Below are positions 1-11,515 of a DNA stretch of 64,000 nucleotides, in pieces (positions within the stretch are counted from its first letter, which is position 1; the number at the start of each line of letters is the position of its first letter). Source of the stretch: Chamaecrista fasciculata. Its lineage: Eukaryota; Streptophyta; Magnoliopsida; Fabales; Fabaceae. The DNA lies in the NCBI GenBank assembly GCA_003254925.1, contig QANZ01051343.1, positions 60,645-124,644 on the forward strand, read 5' to 3'. A program made the translations under genes and the position numbers. The notes beneath the pieces were generated by a model. That model searched no databases. It had not been told where the DNA came from and worked only from the letters and a program-made list of their open reading frames with translations.

Positions 1-31
1 ATGAATTTGTCACCTCTTCAATTATATTCAG

Positions 32-668
32 GCAAATCCTCCTGTGGTCCATCGTGATATCAAGTCTTTCAATATTCTGTTGCACGAGTCCATGAGAGCC
101 CATGTATGCCCTTTAATTTGTTGATATTTATCTATATCCAATATTATTGTGTATGTACTATGTAGTGATACTGATAGATAAATGGTGAATGAATTGCAGA
201 TTACTAATTTTGGGTTCTCAACAGAAGAGATGATGGTGGATAATAATGCAAAAAGTGATGTTTACAGTTTTCGGGTGTTGCTTTTTGAGGTTATAACAGG
301 CAGAAAACCTCGACATGGTCTTTTGGACTTTGTTGAGCTGGTAAGATCTGATCTCTATCTCTTTTTCTCTTATTTTTTGGCTCTCTTGAGTATTCATGTG
401 TATGTGTCTAATGAAATGTCACTGATGCATGATGATGATACAGGCTGCAATGAACATTACTGATGAGGGGCAAATTGACTTGGAGGAGATAGTTGATCCT
501 TGGCTAGAAATTTTTTTTCAAAGTATACAAGAGCTTAATGAAGTTGCGGGGATTGCATACAAATGCATGAATCGCAACCCATGGAGATTGCTTTTTATGA
601 CAGAGATATTTTTTGATTTGTCACTTATAAAGTTAAGACATTATAGGACTGATCAACACAATGAGTAA
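32..668 (+). pseudogene. CRLK1-like receptor kinase, decayed C-terminal half
   Basis: Three exon-like blocks are visible. Block 1 (32-103) encodes ANPPVVHRDIKSFNILL and following residues, the catalytic loop. Block 2 (200-340) encodes ITNFGFSTEE, then SDVYSF and VLLFEVITGRKP. Block 3 (444-668) encodes AAMNITDEGQ, EEIVDP and QELNEVAGIAYKCMNR. All junctions have GT/AG and keep phase 0. The order and wording match calcium/calmodulin-regulated receptor-like kinases (CRLK1 type), which act at the plasma membrane in cold signalling. Two lesions argue against kinase activity: the DFG motif reads NFG, losing the Mg-binding Asp, and the activation segment up to the APE-like motif is missing between EEMMVDNNA and KSDVYSF. 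The C-terminus drifts from the family after CMNRN. The 5' part would lie left of the window. It could be a transcribed pseudokinase, but a relic is more likely. Family call fairly sure, state inferred. Confidence 0.72.
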
Positions 669-2335
669 TCGTCTGTAAACTACAAATGGAATAGATCCCA
701 TTGATGGTGATCATTCGTAGTCAATAAAATTGTAGCTCCGATATCATAAGATATTGGTGTCCCAAATGCACTCTTACTCTATTTTTTTTATTCCTTAATA
801 AGAATCATATATAATCTCATGAATTATATCTTACAGTTTGTGTATATATGTAGAACCTTAAGTAAGAATAATGTGTCGGATTTTATTTTGTTATTCCACG
901 ATTAATGTGATAAGTGTAAAATAATGACATATTTACAAGACATGTATACCTCTAAAGCTTATAGGTTTAGGATGATTGGTTGAATATGATTATTAAATAA
1001 TTAATAATATAGTTTAATAAATAATTTAATTATTAAAAAAATTAGATAATATAATAACTTTTTAAAATGAGTTCATGAGTTAAATTTTTTTTTTTTGTCA
1101 AAGTTTGAGTTAAGTTGAGTTAACCCTTCTTAGTCATGACTCAATATTTTATAAGGCAATATTTTATCACATTTGCAATTGTTATAAAATGTTGTGAAAA
1201 TATATGAATTTTTTTGTTTGAATATTTTTTTAATTCTTATTATTTTATTTACTGATTTACTGATTTACTATATTATTTCTAATTGCTAAAGTTTCACGAC
1301 ATCAATCCAATCCAACTCTTATTTCTCCCGGATTTTGTGGTTTTTTTAGCAAATTATACTTGATTAGTTTAAAACTTTTTATATTTGTAAAACCCACGCT
1401 ATCTCAACTAGTTCATGAGAAATATACAACTATACAAGACGAAAATGTAAAGAAGGATCCAATCTTCTTTAGTACACCCGTCACCCCTCAAGTTTGTTAG
1501 TCTAACATTTCTTACTTTATTATATTTAATTATTATTGGTTTAATTAGGAAAGAATGAAAAAGAAAAAAACAAAAGTGTTCCATCCACGCATGTTTCCTT
1601 CAATTATCTGTCTCTGGAATGTTCTACTAAATTTTTCTTTTAGATGTATTTTTACTTTAAAACGTAGAATCAGGCACAAAAATAGACAAACACTGCAACA
1701 ACAAAAAAATCCACACTCCAATTTAATAAAGTAGGGCATCACGTGGGGACCTAACAGTAATACAAACGGACAGACAAAACCAACCAATCAAAAACAAAAT
1801 TATTATTACCAGTCTAAACTCTAAAAGGTCAATATTGGAATTTCAAACTAAGATATTTCATTTGTTTAACTTTTTTCCTTTCATAATCGAATTCTACAAT
1901 AAGAATGAAGAATAAATGAACAATAATTATTAATAAGGCGTTGTGAGATGAGACAGAGAGAAGGACATGAAAAGAGTATTACAATAATATAATATTCTCA
2001 ACCTACGTATCATTATGATATGTACATATATTATATGAAGCAAATGTCTCCTAAACGATGCATAACAGCTACACAATCCTCTGTCACTTTCCTAATAATG
2101 CCAACAAAATTTAGAGGCATGTCTTTTCATCATCTCAATTCTCATTAGTCATTACATCACATAATAATAATAATAACATTATTACTACTAACTTCTACGA
2201 AAACGGCTACTACTACTAATTATAATAATAAAGATTCTCACAGTAAAAAGGGTTGGCTCCCAATGCAATGCTCCACGCGCTTTTCTTTTCTTTTCTTTTC
2301 CTTTCTTTTCTTTTCACCAACACTTCAGTCCTTAA
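669..2335. other. AT-rich intergenic stretch, no gene seen
   Basis: I see no supportable coding sequence between the kinase relic and the GIL1-like gene. The stretch holds A/T runs, TAA/ATT microsatellite-like tracts near 2160-2230 and a CTTTT-type pyrimidine repeat near 2281-2316. Short reading frames here have no coding character. Confidence 0.6.
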
Positions 2336-2339
2336 ATTA

Positions 2340-2462
2340 AGAGAAAATCTATTTTATAATCCTTAAATTTATCTCAAAATTACGATTTAATCCTTGAAGA
2401 CTAAAAGATATATTTCCGTAATACAAGGATTCAATCATAATTATAGGACAAATTTAAAGACT
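2340..2462. mobile_element. Small foldback element (about 120 bp)
   Basis: The left arm, with TTATAATCCTTAAATTTATC and then ATTTAATCCTTG, is mirrored by CAAGGATTCAATCATAATTA and GGACAAATTTAAAGACTA. This is an imperfect inverted repeat lying just past the GIL1-like stop codon, probably in its 3' UTR or directly downstream. It resembles the larger foldback elements in this window. I found no convincing target-site duplication. Confidence 0.45.
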
Positions 2463-2488
2463 AACATACACATATATACCATATTATG

Positions 2489-3934
2489 CTACCTTTGCTT
2501 CTTGGAAGTGTGCTTGTTCTTTTTGACAATGGTTTGTGATTGCTGTGAGAGATAGACTTGGCATTGTATAACGGTTTTACCAATTCTGAACCCAGGAACC
2601 ACAGTGAAAGCAACTTGTGGATATGATAATGATTCCAATGTCTGTGTTTGATCTGAATCTGAAGATGCCAACATCATCTCATCATCATTCACACCTTCCA
2701 TGTACACATCAGAGAATCTGCATCCTTTCCTGAGTTGAAAAATTGATGCTTGGGGTTCGAACGAAAACGCCAAGCAATGCAGGAGCCACACCCTCTTCGC
2801 CATCTCGGCAAAACACGTGAAGAAGCTTGTGTCTGGAAATTCTCCAGCATTTAATAGATTTCTATGCCTCAGGTCGCCAAAGAACGATGATTCCATTTTA
2901 GAATGAACTAGTCGCAAGTACTTGACCCGGCAAAACTTGGCGAAGGGAGATCGAGGATTCTCGGCTAGATACGCCTTCGCTTTGAGGGATTTTAGTTCAT
3001 TGAATCTTGAAAAGAACACTTGCCTCTTGTTTCGATCCGGGAGAGACTCGTTCGGAAGCAAGAAATTAGGAAACTGGAAGGAGTCAAACATTTCCCTGCA
3101 AACAAATGACTCTATTGCAAAACATTTGTGATCCTCTTTTAAATAAACTACATTCTGTTCAATAGCATTCACCGTGGCATCGATGTCCCAGCCGCCACAT
3201 CTCATCTCATCAACGATCAACCTCACAAAGCTTCGAATCGACCTTACTGTCTGTCTAAGAACAGTACTAAAATGGCTTGGACTTAGTCCTGAAATATGAA
3301 GATTATCAAGCACACATAATGAGCCACTTTGGTTTAGTTTCTTATCAATTGACCTGTTCTGCTTTTTCACTTCCTCCAGCTTCTCCCGAAGAAACACAAC
3401 CTCGGATTCCTTTAGCCTAACCTGAGATTCCAACTTCTTCCCCATGATCTCATAAGTCTTTATAACACTCTGATGCTCCTTCAATTCTGCTTCAAGCATT
3501 GCCGTCTCAGGAGAAGGATCAAATTGCTTTTTTAAATAGCACTGCTTAAGCTCAGACAGGTTCTTCAACTCAGAGACGAGCAATCGGTCGGCTGCTTGAA
3601 TGCCATCGGGTTCGTATGGCGACTGAGCATACTGAAGCTGGGCATATGCAGCTTTAACAGATGAAATGCTAGCAAAAAGTTTTGCTAGCAGCGCTTCCAT
3701 GGCTACTCTTTCTTGAAGCTCTTCGTCGTCATCTATGTTGAAAGACCGAGACCAGTTCATTGAAATCTTTTCCACATTTCTGATTTCATCCTTGACATCT
3801 GCATCAGACTTAAAATTCCTCAATCCATCCACAGGGGCGATTCCAGAAAGTGTTCGTCTATGAAGAACTTTTGCAATGGTGCGAGCCAATTTACTCTTGT
3901 TGGGTGTCACGGCTGAAGGGTGGACCGATTCCAT
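2489..3934 (-). CDS. GIL1-like DUF641 protein (gravitropic in the light / IRK-interacting type)
   Basis: A single uninterrupted coding exon of 481 residues. GIL1 in Arabidopsis is needed for light-dependent loss of shoot gravitropism; relatives include IRK-interacting proteins. Visible features: an N-terminal basic segment (PSAVTPNKSKLARTIAKVLH), the DUF641 region from about residue 75 (AMEALLAKLFASISSVKAAY, QSPYEPDGIQAADRLLVSEL), a charged coiled-coil stretch at about 140-200, and the conserved C-terminal half with VDEMRCGGWD near residue 250 and FCRVKYLRLVHSKMESSFFG. The frame stays open upstream to 3952 but only with a TTG codon. I chose the ATG at 3934-3932 because it opens the family-typical MESVHPSAVTP and follows a strong acceptor (TTTTCAGCAG). 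Upstream exons are therefore non-coding. It lies alone, with no functional link to its neighbours. Confidence 0.88.
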   Translation of the reverse strand: MESVHPSAVTPNKSKLARTIAKVLHRRTLSGIAPVDGLRNFKSDADVKDEIRNVEKISMNWSRSFNIDDDEELQERVAMEALLAKLFASISSVKAAYAQLQYAQSPYEPDGIQAADRLLVSELKNLSELKQCYLKKQFDPSPETAMLEAELKEHQSVIKTYEIMGKKLESQVRLKESEVVFLREKLEEVKKQNRSIDKKLNQSGSLCVLDNLHISGLSPSHFSTVLRQTVRSIRSFVRLIVDEMRCGGWDIDATVNAIEQNVVYLKEDHKCFAIESFVCREMFDSFQFPNFLLPNESLPDRNKRQVFFSRFNELKSLKAKAYLAENPRSPFAKFCRVKYLRLVHSKMESSFFGDLRHRNLLNAGEFPDTSFFTCFAEMAKRVWLLHCLAFSFEPQASIFQLRKGCRFSDVYMEGVNDDEMMLASSDSDQTQTLESLSYPQVAFTVVPGFRIGKTVIQCQVYLSQQSQTIVKKNKHTSKKQR

Positions 3935-6480
3935 CTGCTGAAAATTAGCCAAGAATCCAAGTGAATATGAGAATTATGTAATGTGTTTTATCATTTATCC
4001 ATGTATTAGATAGAACTCATAAGGGAGAAATAAAGTAAGAAGATGATGGTGATCATAATGATGAACATGCCCCAGAAAAGAAAAAAGCAATATGCTTTAA
4101 GTCTTTAACACTTAGATTGAAACCATTGATGAAGGATGGGAATTTCTTTTTGTTCTTCATCTTAAAAAGTGTCTAAATCTTGTCTCAACAACACGGGAGA
4201 TCAAGAGGACAAGGGAGCTAAAACAAGAGAAAAATGGATTAAAAGTTCAATGTTCAATGTTTCACACTAAGCATCATACTGAAATGACAAGCTTTAGCAT
4301 AAACCTAGATAAGAAAAGAGGAGTTTAATAAAAAAAGCAGGGGACAAGAAAGAAGATTCAGTGAATGAATCAGCTTTAACAAAAGAAAAAAAAAACACAT
4401 GCTTCTTCAAAGAAGAAAGAAGCTTCAAAGTTTGTATATACAAAGTAACAGACCCTAATTTAACAGAAACTTTACTTTTTCCTGATTTGAGAAAATGCAC
4501 AGGCCTTGTTTAGTTTCCTAAAGTTCCGATACTATTCATCTTCTTGATTAGAAGGCAAACTCACTTCAAAAACACTTTAAAAAATAATTGAAAGACAAAT
4601 CATTAAAAGTGAAACAATTCTTGTTGAACAGTCTATTATATTAGATGGAAAATTAGGTATGATTAGCTATTATTATAATCCCATTTAAAACTCTCACACT
4701 AGGGGAATTAAATTTCTCATAAAAGCAAAAAAAAGTTTAAAAAGTCAGATTCATAACTCATAGGATTCCCTGAGGCCTTCCATATTCAAGATCTAAAATC
4801 AAAGATCTGGTCTTATAGTAACTCGGTAATTGGCAGCCTGTGCTTATTACAATGGGACCCACCCACCAAAGTGAATGTCTGACAGACATGAAGAAGCTAA
4901 AAAGCTTTTCACACTTCACTATCAGACAATGTGAAAAATGAACATCACAGTCACTACTAGTGTGATCTATCTATCTATCTAACTGCAAGGGATTTGAGGG
5001 ATACTCTTTTGGTATTATGCATGGTGTAATTTTATGATAATGGATCCTTTTATAGACACAAGACATGAGATTGAGGGACCTATTATAAAAAAAAAAAGAG
5101 ATTGAGGGACCCACTGGAGATGTGGGGTCCAATTTAGACTCACCCCCACTCAAGTAGGCAACACATGCTATGTGTTAAAACGGTCAGATTTATTCTTGAG
5201 AGCAATTGAGAGGATCAAATCTAAGTCCAACATTTCATGTTTATACTAGAAAGACAAACATGTTTTTGTAAACATTGTGATATCTCTCTCACATGGCAAA
5301 CATCACCACCTCATGAGCACTTAGGCTGCTTGCAACTGTACCTAAGTGGTATGTATGTGATTTTTTTTGTTACCTTAAAGACAACTAATTCAAACTCAAC
5401 CCATGTCGCGCACCTGATTACAGTACTATAGTTAGTGAGAGAGTCTCCTAATAAGAGGAACAGTATTCACAAGTTGCGAATAACACTCGGATCAACTCAA
5501 TTTGTCTGTATGTGTGATATGAACACCACCTTTCTGACTCACATCACATGTTTTCACTATTACTATCATTTCAAAATCCACAAGGACAGACATCCAAATC
5601 AGTACTATTTCAAGTCAAGAAAATAAAAAGAAAAAAATATATCTTGAGACCTTAAGAGGCATGAATCCATTTTCTTAAATTTCAACAGCAACCTCCGTTC
5701 AAAGTTTAAAGCAATCAGAAGAAGTCACTAACTATAGTTGCTTGAAAGTTTCGTTTGTCACCCAATGTAATAGATAATCAAATTCAAGCCTGTTTCTACT
5801 AATTTTACTTAGGACTGTTAGAGAAATTTCATGAAAGTTAGAATAAAGAAGATAATTTATTCAAGTATCAAGGGAAACTAAACTACCATACCTTGAGAAA
5901 TGTCCCGTGGGGTAAATGAAAGTGTCAACGTCTCTCCATTGTGAAACGTAAATCTCAAGAAAACAGAGTCAAAGCTGGGACCTTAGATTACGCTGTAACA
6001 AAAACAAAGCACCCCACATTAGGAAAAACATCAAGAACAACCACCAGAAAAAAAAAAAACGAAAAAAATAGACTCGACTCCAAACGGGAAAAACAACACA
6101 ACACCACACCACCCAAACGCAGAAATAATGATTACACCTACCAACTCGCACAACCCAAGACGAAGGAGATTAGAAGAAGAAGAAATCACCAAATAAAAAA
6201 AAAATTATTGAAAAAAGAATCGAAGAACCGAATGAGTAGTGAGCGAAGTAGAATCATACCCAGAAGAGAAGGCTTCTGATTTAGAAAATGGGATGGAGAA
6301 TATGAATGAGCTGAGCAAATAAAAATGGAAATGGAGGGGTTTTCTTTGTTTCTTTCTAACCTAAGTGAGAAACTGGTTTCTTCTTCATGTGACCTATACT
6401 CCAAATCTCTTCATGTGACCTATACTCCAAATCTCTTCAATGCATCCAAAAATGACCTACCTACGCTCTGCTCTGCTCTG
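3935..6480 (-). promoter_or_regulatory. 5' UTR introns and leader of the GIL1-like gene
   Basis: Read on the minus strand, a CAGCAG acceptor at 3940-3935 abuts the start codon. Candidate donors lie at about 5893 (CTCAAG then GTATGG) and about 6259 (CTGG then GTATGA), so one or two non-coding leader exons are likely, with a main 5' UTR intron of nearly 2 kb. The intron is AT-rich and carries an ATCT tetranucleotide repeat near 4966-4981. The gene start is probably in the CT/GA-rich tract near 6.4-6.7 kb. No alternative coding exon is evident. Splice sites are predicted by eye. Confidence 0.5.
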
Positions 6481-6504
6481 TGAATCTACTATTTCCTTTT
6501 CTTT

Positions 6505-6760
6505 TTTTCTATTTCGTTTTTTCTTTCTCTCTCTCTATCTCTTCGTTTTCCTGTGGGAATAACAAAGCCCACTTCCAAACGTACCAACGGGTCTTTAGTA
6601 CCCTTTCACCGAGACAGAAAGACCACAGCTGGAGGAGAGAGAGAGGGAAAAATGTAGAGAGAGAGAGAGTTTCGAGGAATGGGAATGCGAGAGAGAGAGA
6701 ATCAAAGTAAAGAAAGAAAGAAGCAGACCAGAGCGAAGAAAATAGAGGGAACGAATATGA
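6505..6760. repeat. GA/CT-rich tract upstream of the GIL1-like gene
   Basis: CT runs near 6522-6542 are followed by many GAGAGA runs from 6632 to 6760. Such tracts are common in plant core promoters and leaders, so this may mark the promoter of the minus-strand gene. A similar GA-rich tract recurs near 7170-7230. Confidence 0.5.
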
Positions 6761-6769
6761 GAGAGAGAA

Positions 6770-7977
6770 AACAATTTTTTAGACCGTATTTGAATTTAAA
6801 AAATTATGATGAAAATTTATAATCTCATCTCCAAATTTATATCGAATGAACAAATTAAATATTAATTTATCAAAAAATAAATTATATGTTAAATAATAAA
6901 ATATATAATTTAATTTTAAAATATTTCAATTCTTAAGAATAATTTTATCCTTAAATTTATAGTATATTGATATTTTCTTAGACTAAATCATTAATAATTA
7001 TAATAATTTAAAAATTAAATGATATATTTTAATTATTTAAAAATTAATTTATTGATTTAATATAAATCTAAAAATTAAGTAAAAATTTTTTAAAAAAAAT
7101 TCGTTGTAAATTTATAATTTTGTGAATTATCATCAATTTTGAGAGAAAAAAGAATAAGAATTAAAAAGAGGAAGAGAGAGAGAGCGTTGGGAAATGAAAA
7201 GACCAGACAGAGAGAAGAGAGAGAGAGACGTGGAGTCGCTTTCGAGAAATTATTGGTACTTAAGTGCCCTTGTGCTCTTTACATTTCATTTTGAGGGTGT
7301 GTTGTTGTGTCAGATACGTGTCTAATACTCGTGTGACACCGACACGATATATATTCATAAATTTTAAAATATTAAATTAATTTTTTTGTGACTTTAACAT
7401 GATAAACAATAAAAAATAATGATACATATGACATATATTATAAATAGATATTATAATTTTAAAGTTTTCATCAAAATCAATAAATTTTTAATTATTTATA
7501 TATATAAATATATGCCGTGTCATGCCATGACGTGTCATTGTCTTCGCGTTTGTGTCGTGTCTCATATACCTATCAGTGTTCATGCTCCATATGTTACTGT
7601 GTTACGCTATTTGATGGATTGGGCGTTGAGGGATGGTATTTTTGGGGAAAGAGGAAGGGTATAAGTGGAAGTTTGGAAAAGTAACCTGCTGTACGTAAAT
7701 TCTGAGATCTAACACAGCAGGTTGCAGAATGGAGTGTGGAAGGAAATAAACGGTCAGAAATTGTGAGAGAGGGAATGCGTTGTGTGTAAATGTTTGCACT
7801 TTAATTCGATGTGACTTCCCTCATTTAGATGATCGACACGTGGGCTGCGGATTTGGGTTGGGAAGCACTAAATGATTAAAATTTTTATTTTTTTATTTTT
7901 TGAACAGCAAAAGAAAAAAATTGATCCCAAGTCAGTTGTCATAGGCGAAAAGTGACCGAGTGAATCAAACCTCATTA
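6770..7977. other. AT-rich intergenic repeat region
   Basis: Positions 6770-7150 are extremely AT-rich with loosely inverted segments (TTTGAATTTAAAAAATTATG against a mirrored 3' part), probably an old foldback element. Positions 7290-7600 carry CACGTG-like dispersed-repeat text (GTGTCAGATACGTGTC, GTGTGACACCGACACG). I could not support any gene. Confidence 0.45.
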
Positions 7978-7991
7978 GCTCCTCACTTTCT
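7978..7991. repeat. LINE target-site duplication, left copy
   Basis: GCTCCTCACTTTCT here is repeated exactly at 10778-10791. The two copies flank the LINE body, the left one directly next to the poly(T) tract that is the element's poly(A) tail on the minus strand. Confidence 0.88.
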
Positions 7992-8072
7992 TTTTTTTTT
8001 TTTTTGATAATAGTGAAATTCATTAAAAGGAAAGCAATAACATAGGGGTATAACAGTTAGAGGTTATACAGC

Positions 8073-8960
8073 TCATCTACCACTAGAGGAAGCAGATAAA
8101 ATACAAGGCAAGGTTACATCAGAGACGGTAGAGGTATCCCTGCTTGCAGAGTTACAAGTTCTAGGAAAAGCTAAATGCATAAAGTCATACAGGCAAGGTA
8201 AAGTAATAAAGCTAGGCATAGCTTGAAAGATAGTTTTTGGGCAAAGCTTAGAACGAGCCCAGTTTGCTAAGCAATCAGCTGGCTGATTTGCTTCCCTGTA
8301 GATATGGTGGATAGAGACCTCTTCAAAGTGTTGCAGGAAACATCTGCAGTTATGAATAAGAGAGAAGAGATGATGATGAGTTAGAGAATTCGAATCAGTT
8401 ATGAGTTTAACAGCAAGAGAGGAATCTGTTTCCACAATGAGATGTGTGATATTTAGATCTTTAGCAAGTTGTAAGCCATGAAGAATGCTCCAGAGCTCAG
8501 CTTTAAGAATGTTTCCTGTACCAAGAAAAATAGAATAACCCGAATACCAGTTTCCATTATAATCTCTTATAATACCACCAGCTCCTAAACAATTATCCTT
8601 TGCTGATCCATCACAGTTTAATTTAAAGAAAGGAGGAGTAGGTTTAATCCAGTTTATATAAGAAGTGGTTGTAGTGGGTTCAGCAGTGGAAAAGGAAGAA
8701 TAAAGGTAATAATATTCAACAGCTTCTGCTTTGCTCGAGTTAATAATAAGAGGAGGATTGAAAGGTTTCTGATTGAAGATAAACTGATTTCTAGCTAACC
8801 AAATATTTCTGATCATAATGATGAAGAAGAAAAACCAAGGAATATTATAAATATAAGCTTTTTTCTGAGAACATTGAAATTTAAGCCAAACAGGGAAAGG
8901 AGAATCATTATTACAGATAGAAGGAGTTCCAAATACTAGAGACTTTGGGACAGAGTCTGA
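8073..8960 (-). pseudogene. LINE ORF2: C-terminal RNase H part
   Basis: After a second frameshift near 8917 the frame continues with NNDSPFPVWLKFQCSQKKAY and IRNIWLARNQFIF, then a plant-type RNase H (RVT_3). RNase H motifs visible: FKLNCDGSAKDN (first catalytic Asp), GAGGIIRDYNGNW, ILKAELWSILHGLQLAKDL (Glu) and LIVETDSSLAVKLI (Asp), then HHIYREANQPADCLANWA. All core acidic residues are present. It is continuous with the RT part apart from the frameshifts, and confirms the plant L1 lineage that carries a terminal RNase H. Confidence 0.9.
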
Positions 8961-8989
8961 AAAAATGATTTAAATCTTCAATGGTATCC

Positions 8990-10777
8990 TTACAAAGGGG
9001 GCATAAAGGAGAAGGGATACAATTTTTTTTTAAAGAGATTTGAGTTGGTAGGTAAGGCATTATTAAGGATATTCCAGATAAAAAGAGGATAACGAGGGGG
9101 AAGTTTGATTTTCCACATCCAAGTATGTTCCGAAGGTGTGTGGTTTTTAAAGAGGGTGAGGTAAGCAGAGGAAGTGGTGAAAAGACCATTAGTATTAGGT
9201 GACCAAGTTAAAGAGTCTTGAATTGTATTAGTTAAATCAAAAGGGGTAGCAGAAATGAGATTTATAATATGAGAAGGAAGGTTATAAGGGATCAGATTAT
9301 AGTTTAAAGTACCAGGATGACTAAGGTAGGAGGAAATAGTGTAGGTTAAATGATTATAGGGGAGAGGGCCCATTAGGATATTAATAAGAGCTCCACAGGG
9401 AAGCCAAATATCAGTCCAGAACTTAATAAGATGACCATTGCCCGGAATCCAAATTGAGTTCTTCTTAAGAATGTTATTGTCTTTATTAATGCTTCTTCTA
9501 ATATAGGATTTATTGGTCTTATTTTTTTCAAGATTATTTCCATACTTAAGTCTAAGGACATTAGAGTATAGATTTGATTTATTGGAGAGGATGTTCCATC
9601 TAATCTTAGCCATAAAGGAAGCATTAATATGTTGAGATTTTCTAATACCCAAGCCTCCATAAATTTTTGGAGTAGTAATAGAGTCCCAATTAACATGATG
9701 TATTTTTCTAGCAGAATCATCATGGCCCCAAAGAAAGTTACGAGTGATAGAATCTATCTTATTGTGAATAGAGACAGGTAAGGAGAAGGATTGCATGGCA
9801 TGAGAGGAGATAGAGGAAAGAGTAGAGTTAATTAATTGAATTCTACCAGCCATTGATAGAGAATTTCTTTTCCAGCCTTGAAGTTTAGTGTAGAGATTAT
9901 TAATGATGAAATTAAAGTCAGATTTATTATAAGAAGGTTTCAGAGGAAGTCCTAAGTAATTTCCGAGAGAAGAAGAGTTAGGAATATTCATATGGTTATT
10001 AACATAGTTTTTGAAGGAGTTGGGGACAGTACTTGAGAACCAAATTTTTGATTCATCTAAGTTAAAATTCAGATGGGAAGTGTCAGAGAAGTTTTTAAGA
10101 CACGAGTGGATGGTGGAGATGTTTTTAGTGGTAGCTTTGGCAAAGAGAAGAATATCATCAGCAAAAAGTAGGTGTGAGAAGGTAATATTATTGTTGTTTC
10201 TACTATTTGTAAAAGAGAAAGGATTCCAGTTTTTGTTATTTACTTCTCCAAGGATTAAGTGATTGAGGTATTCCATGGCAAGGATAAAGAGATAGGGAGA
10301 TATGGGGTCTCCTTGTCTAATACCTCTTTGAGGTTTAAAGCTAGGAAGTTTTCTACCATTAATAGTGGGAGTGTAATGGAAAGAATGAAAGATAGATTTA
10401 ATAAGAGTGATCCAGAGGTTAGGGAAGTTAAAAAGCTTGAGCATGTGTAGAATAAAATCCCACGAAATAGTATCAAAAGCTTTAGTAATGTCAAGCTTGA
10501 TGACCATCCAACCATTTTTTGATTTAGAGAGGTTCATGGAATGAATAATTTCATGAGCAGTTATAAATAAGTCGTTTATATGTTTCCCTTTTTGAAAGGC
10601 ACCTTGAAAAGGAGAGATTAAATTTGAAAGGAAGGGTTTTATTCTGTTAGAGAGAAGTTTTCCTAAAATCTTATAATGGGTAAGACAAAGTCCAATGGGT
10701 CGAAGGTGGGAAGGTTTGGAGGCATTTTTGATTTTAGGGATAAGACAAAGGATAGTGTTTCCCCACGATTGAGGGAT
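8990..10777 (-). pseudogene. LINE ORF2: reverse transcriptase and zf-RVT part
   Basis: The translation shows a non-LTR RT in order: LCLIPKIKNASKPSHLRPIG, then GWMVIKLDITKAFDTISW, RGIRQGDPISPYLFILAMEY and the catalytic box FADDILLFAK (YADD equivalent), then LGLPLKPSYNKSDFN and GRIQLINSTLSS. Downstream is the zf-RVT region (WMWKIKLPPRYPLFIWNIL), and after a frameshift near 9030 in a T-run CPLCKDTIEDLNHFFRLCP continues in the 8911-9189 frame. The apparent Met at 10786 lies in the target duplication and is not a real start. RT would copy the element RNA at a nicked target. This copy cannot act on its own, since the endonuclease is gone. Confidence 0.9.
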
Positions 10778-10791
10778 GCTCCTCACTTTCT
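10778..10791. repeat. LINE target-site duplication, right copy
   Basis: Exact second copy of GCTCCTCACTTTCT, marking the 5' truncation point of the LINE. Confidence 0.88.
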
Positions 10792-11506
10792 AGTTAGGTT
10801 ACAAATTATGCTTTTATTTTATTTTATTTTATTTTTGTAAATTTTGTCATTTATCTTTGGGCAAAACTTATATTAAGTTTTTTATGTTTGTTATCAAGGC
10901 TTTCAATTAACATTTGCCATGCGGTAAAATTTTTTTATATGACCAATCATGATAGAGAAATAATATTAAAGACTACTTTTTGCATGACCAATCATTGAAG
11001 AGACAAAATGTAATTAAAATTTGTGATCGGAGGAACTTGATAGCAAATATATAAAAAAAAAACTTGATATAAGTTTTTTCATTTAACATATTTGGTTCCT
11101 TATTTTTCTAAAAAGTCTTATTATTAGTCTCACCTTAAATTCTGTCTACCTCTCTCATTAAGTATGACCTAGACAATTGATATTGGGGATCAAAATTGCG
11201 TGTATATATATATATATATATATAAAAGATCAAAATTGCAGCTTATTTGAAAATAAGGAATCAAAATCGTAACTTACCTTAAAGAAAATCTCATCCAATT
11301 CTCCATGTCATACTTAATGAAAGAAGAGGAATGGAATTTATGGTGAGACTAACGATGACCTTTTGTAAATATATGAAACCAATATCCAACCTGACAAAAA
11401 GATATAAGACCACATCTATAAAAGATAAAAGATTAGAGTTTAATTTACAATATAAACAAAATATTGAGGACCAAATTTGCATTTTGGCCACTTATATAAT
11501 ATACCA
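10792..11506. other. AT-rich intergenic stretch, TA microsatellite
   Basis: No gene seen. A (TA)n run lies near 11202-11223. Phrases such as GATCAAAATTGC and GGAATCAAAATCGTAAC suggest an eroded foldback element around 11040-11480. Confidence 0.4.
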
Positions 11507-11515
11507 AATCTTTTA

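Larger units (their letters stand above)
7992..10777 (-). mobile_element. 5'-truncated L1-type LINE retrotransposon
   Basis: On the minus strand the element runs from a truncated reverse transcriptase at 10777 through a zf-RVT domain and RNase H to a poly(A) tail at 8009-7992. It is bounded by a perfect 14-bp duplication, the signature of target-primed reverse transcription. The endonuclease domain and the start of RT are missing, as usual for dead-on-arrival LINE copies. Only about two frameshifts break the remaining ORF2 (near 9030 and 8917), so the insertion looks fairly young. Confidence 0.93.

Noticed and set aside
3935-3952. N-terminal extension of the GIL1-like protein to 487 residues
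   Set aside because: It requires a TTG start. The segment looks like the end of an intron (polypyrimidine-poor but with TTTTCAG), and the family starts at MESV.
5941-6279. 112-residue plus-strand frame, Lys/Arg/Asn-rich
   Set aside because: It lies antisense in the leader of the GIL1-like gene and is pure A-rich low complexity.
10011-10515. Frames inside the LINE on the plus strand and in other minus frames
   Set aside because: Shadows of the reverse transcriptase coding frame.
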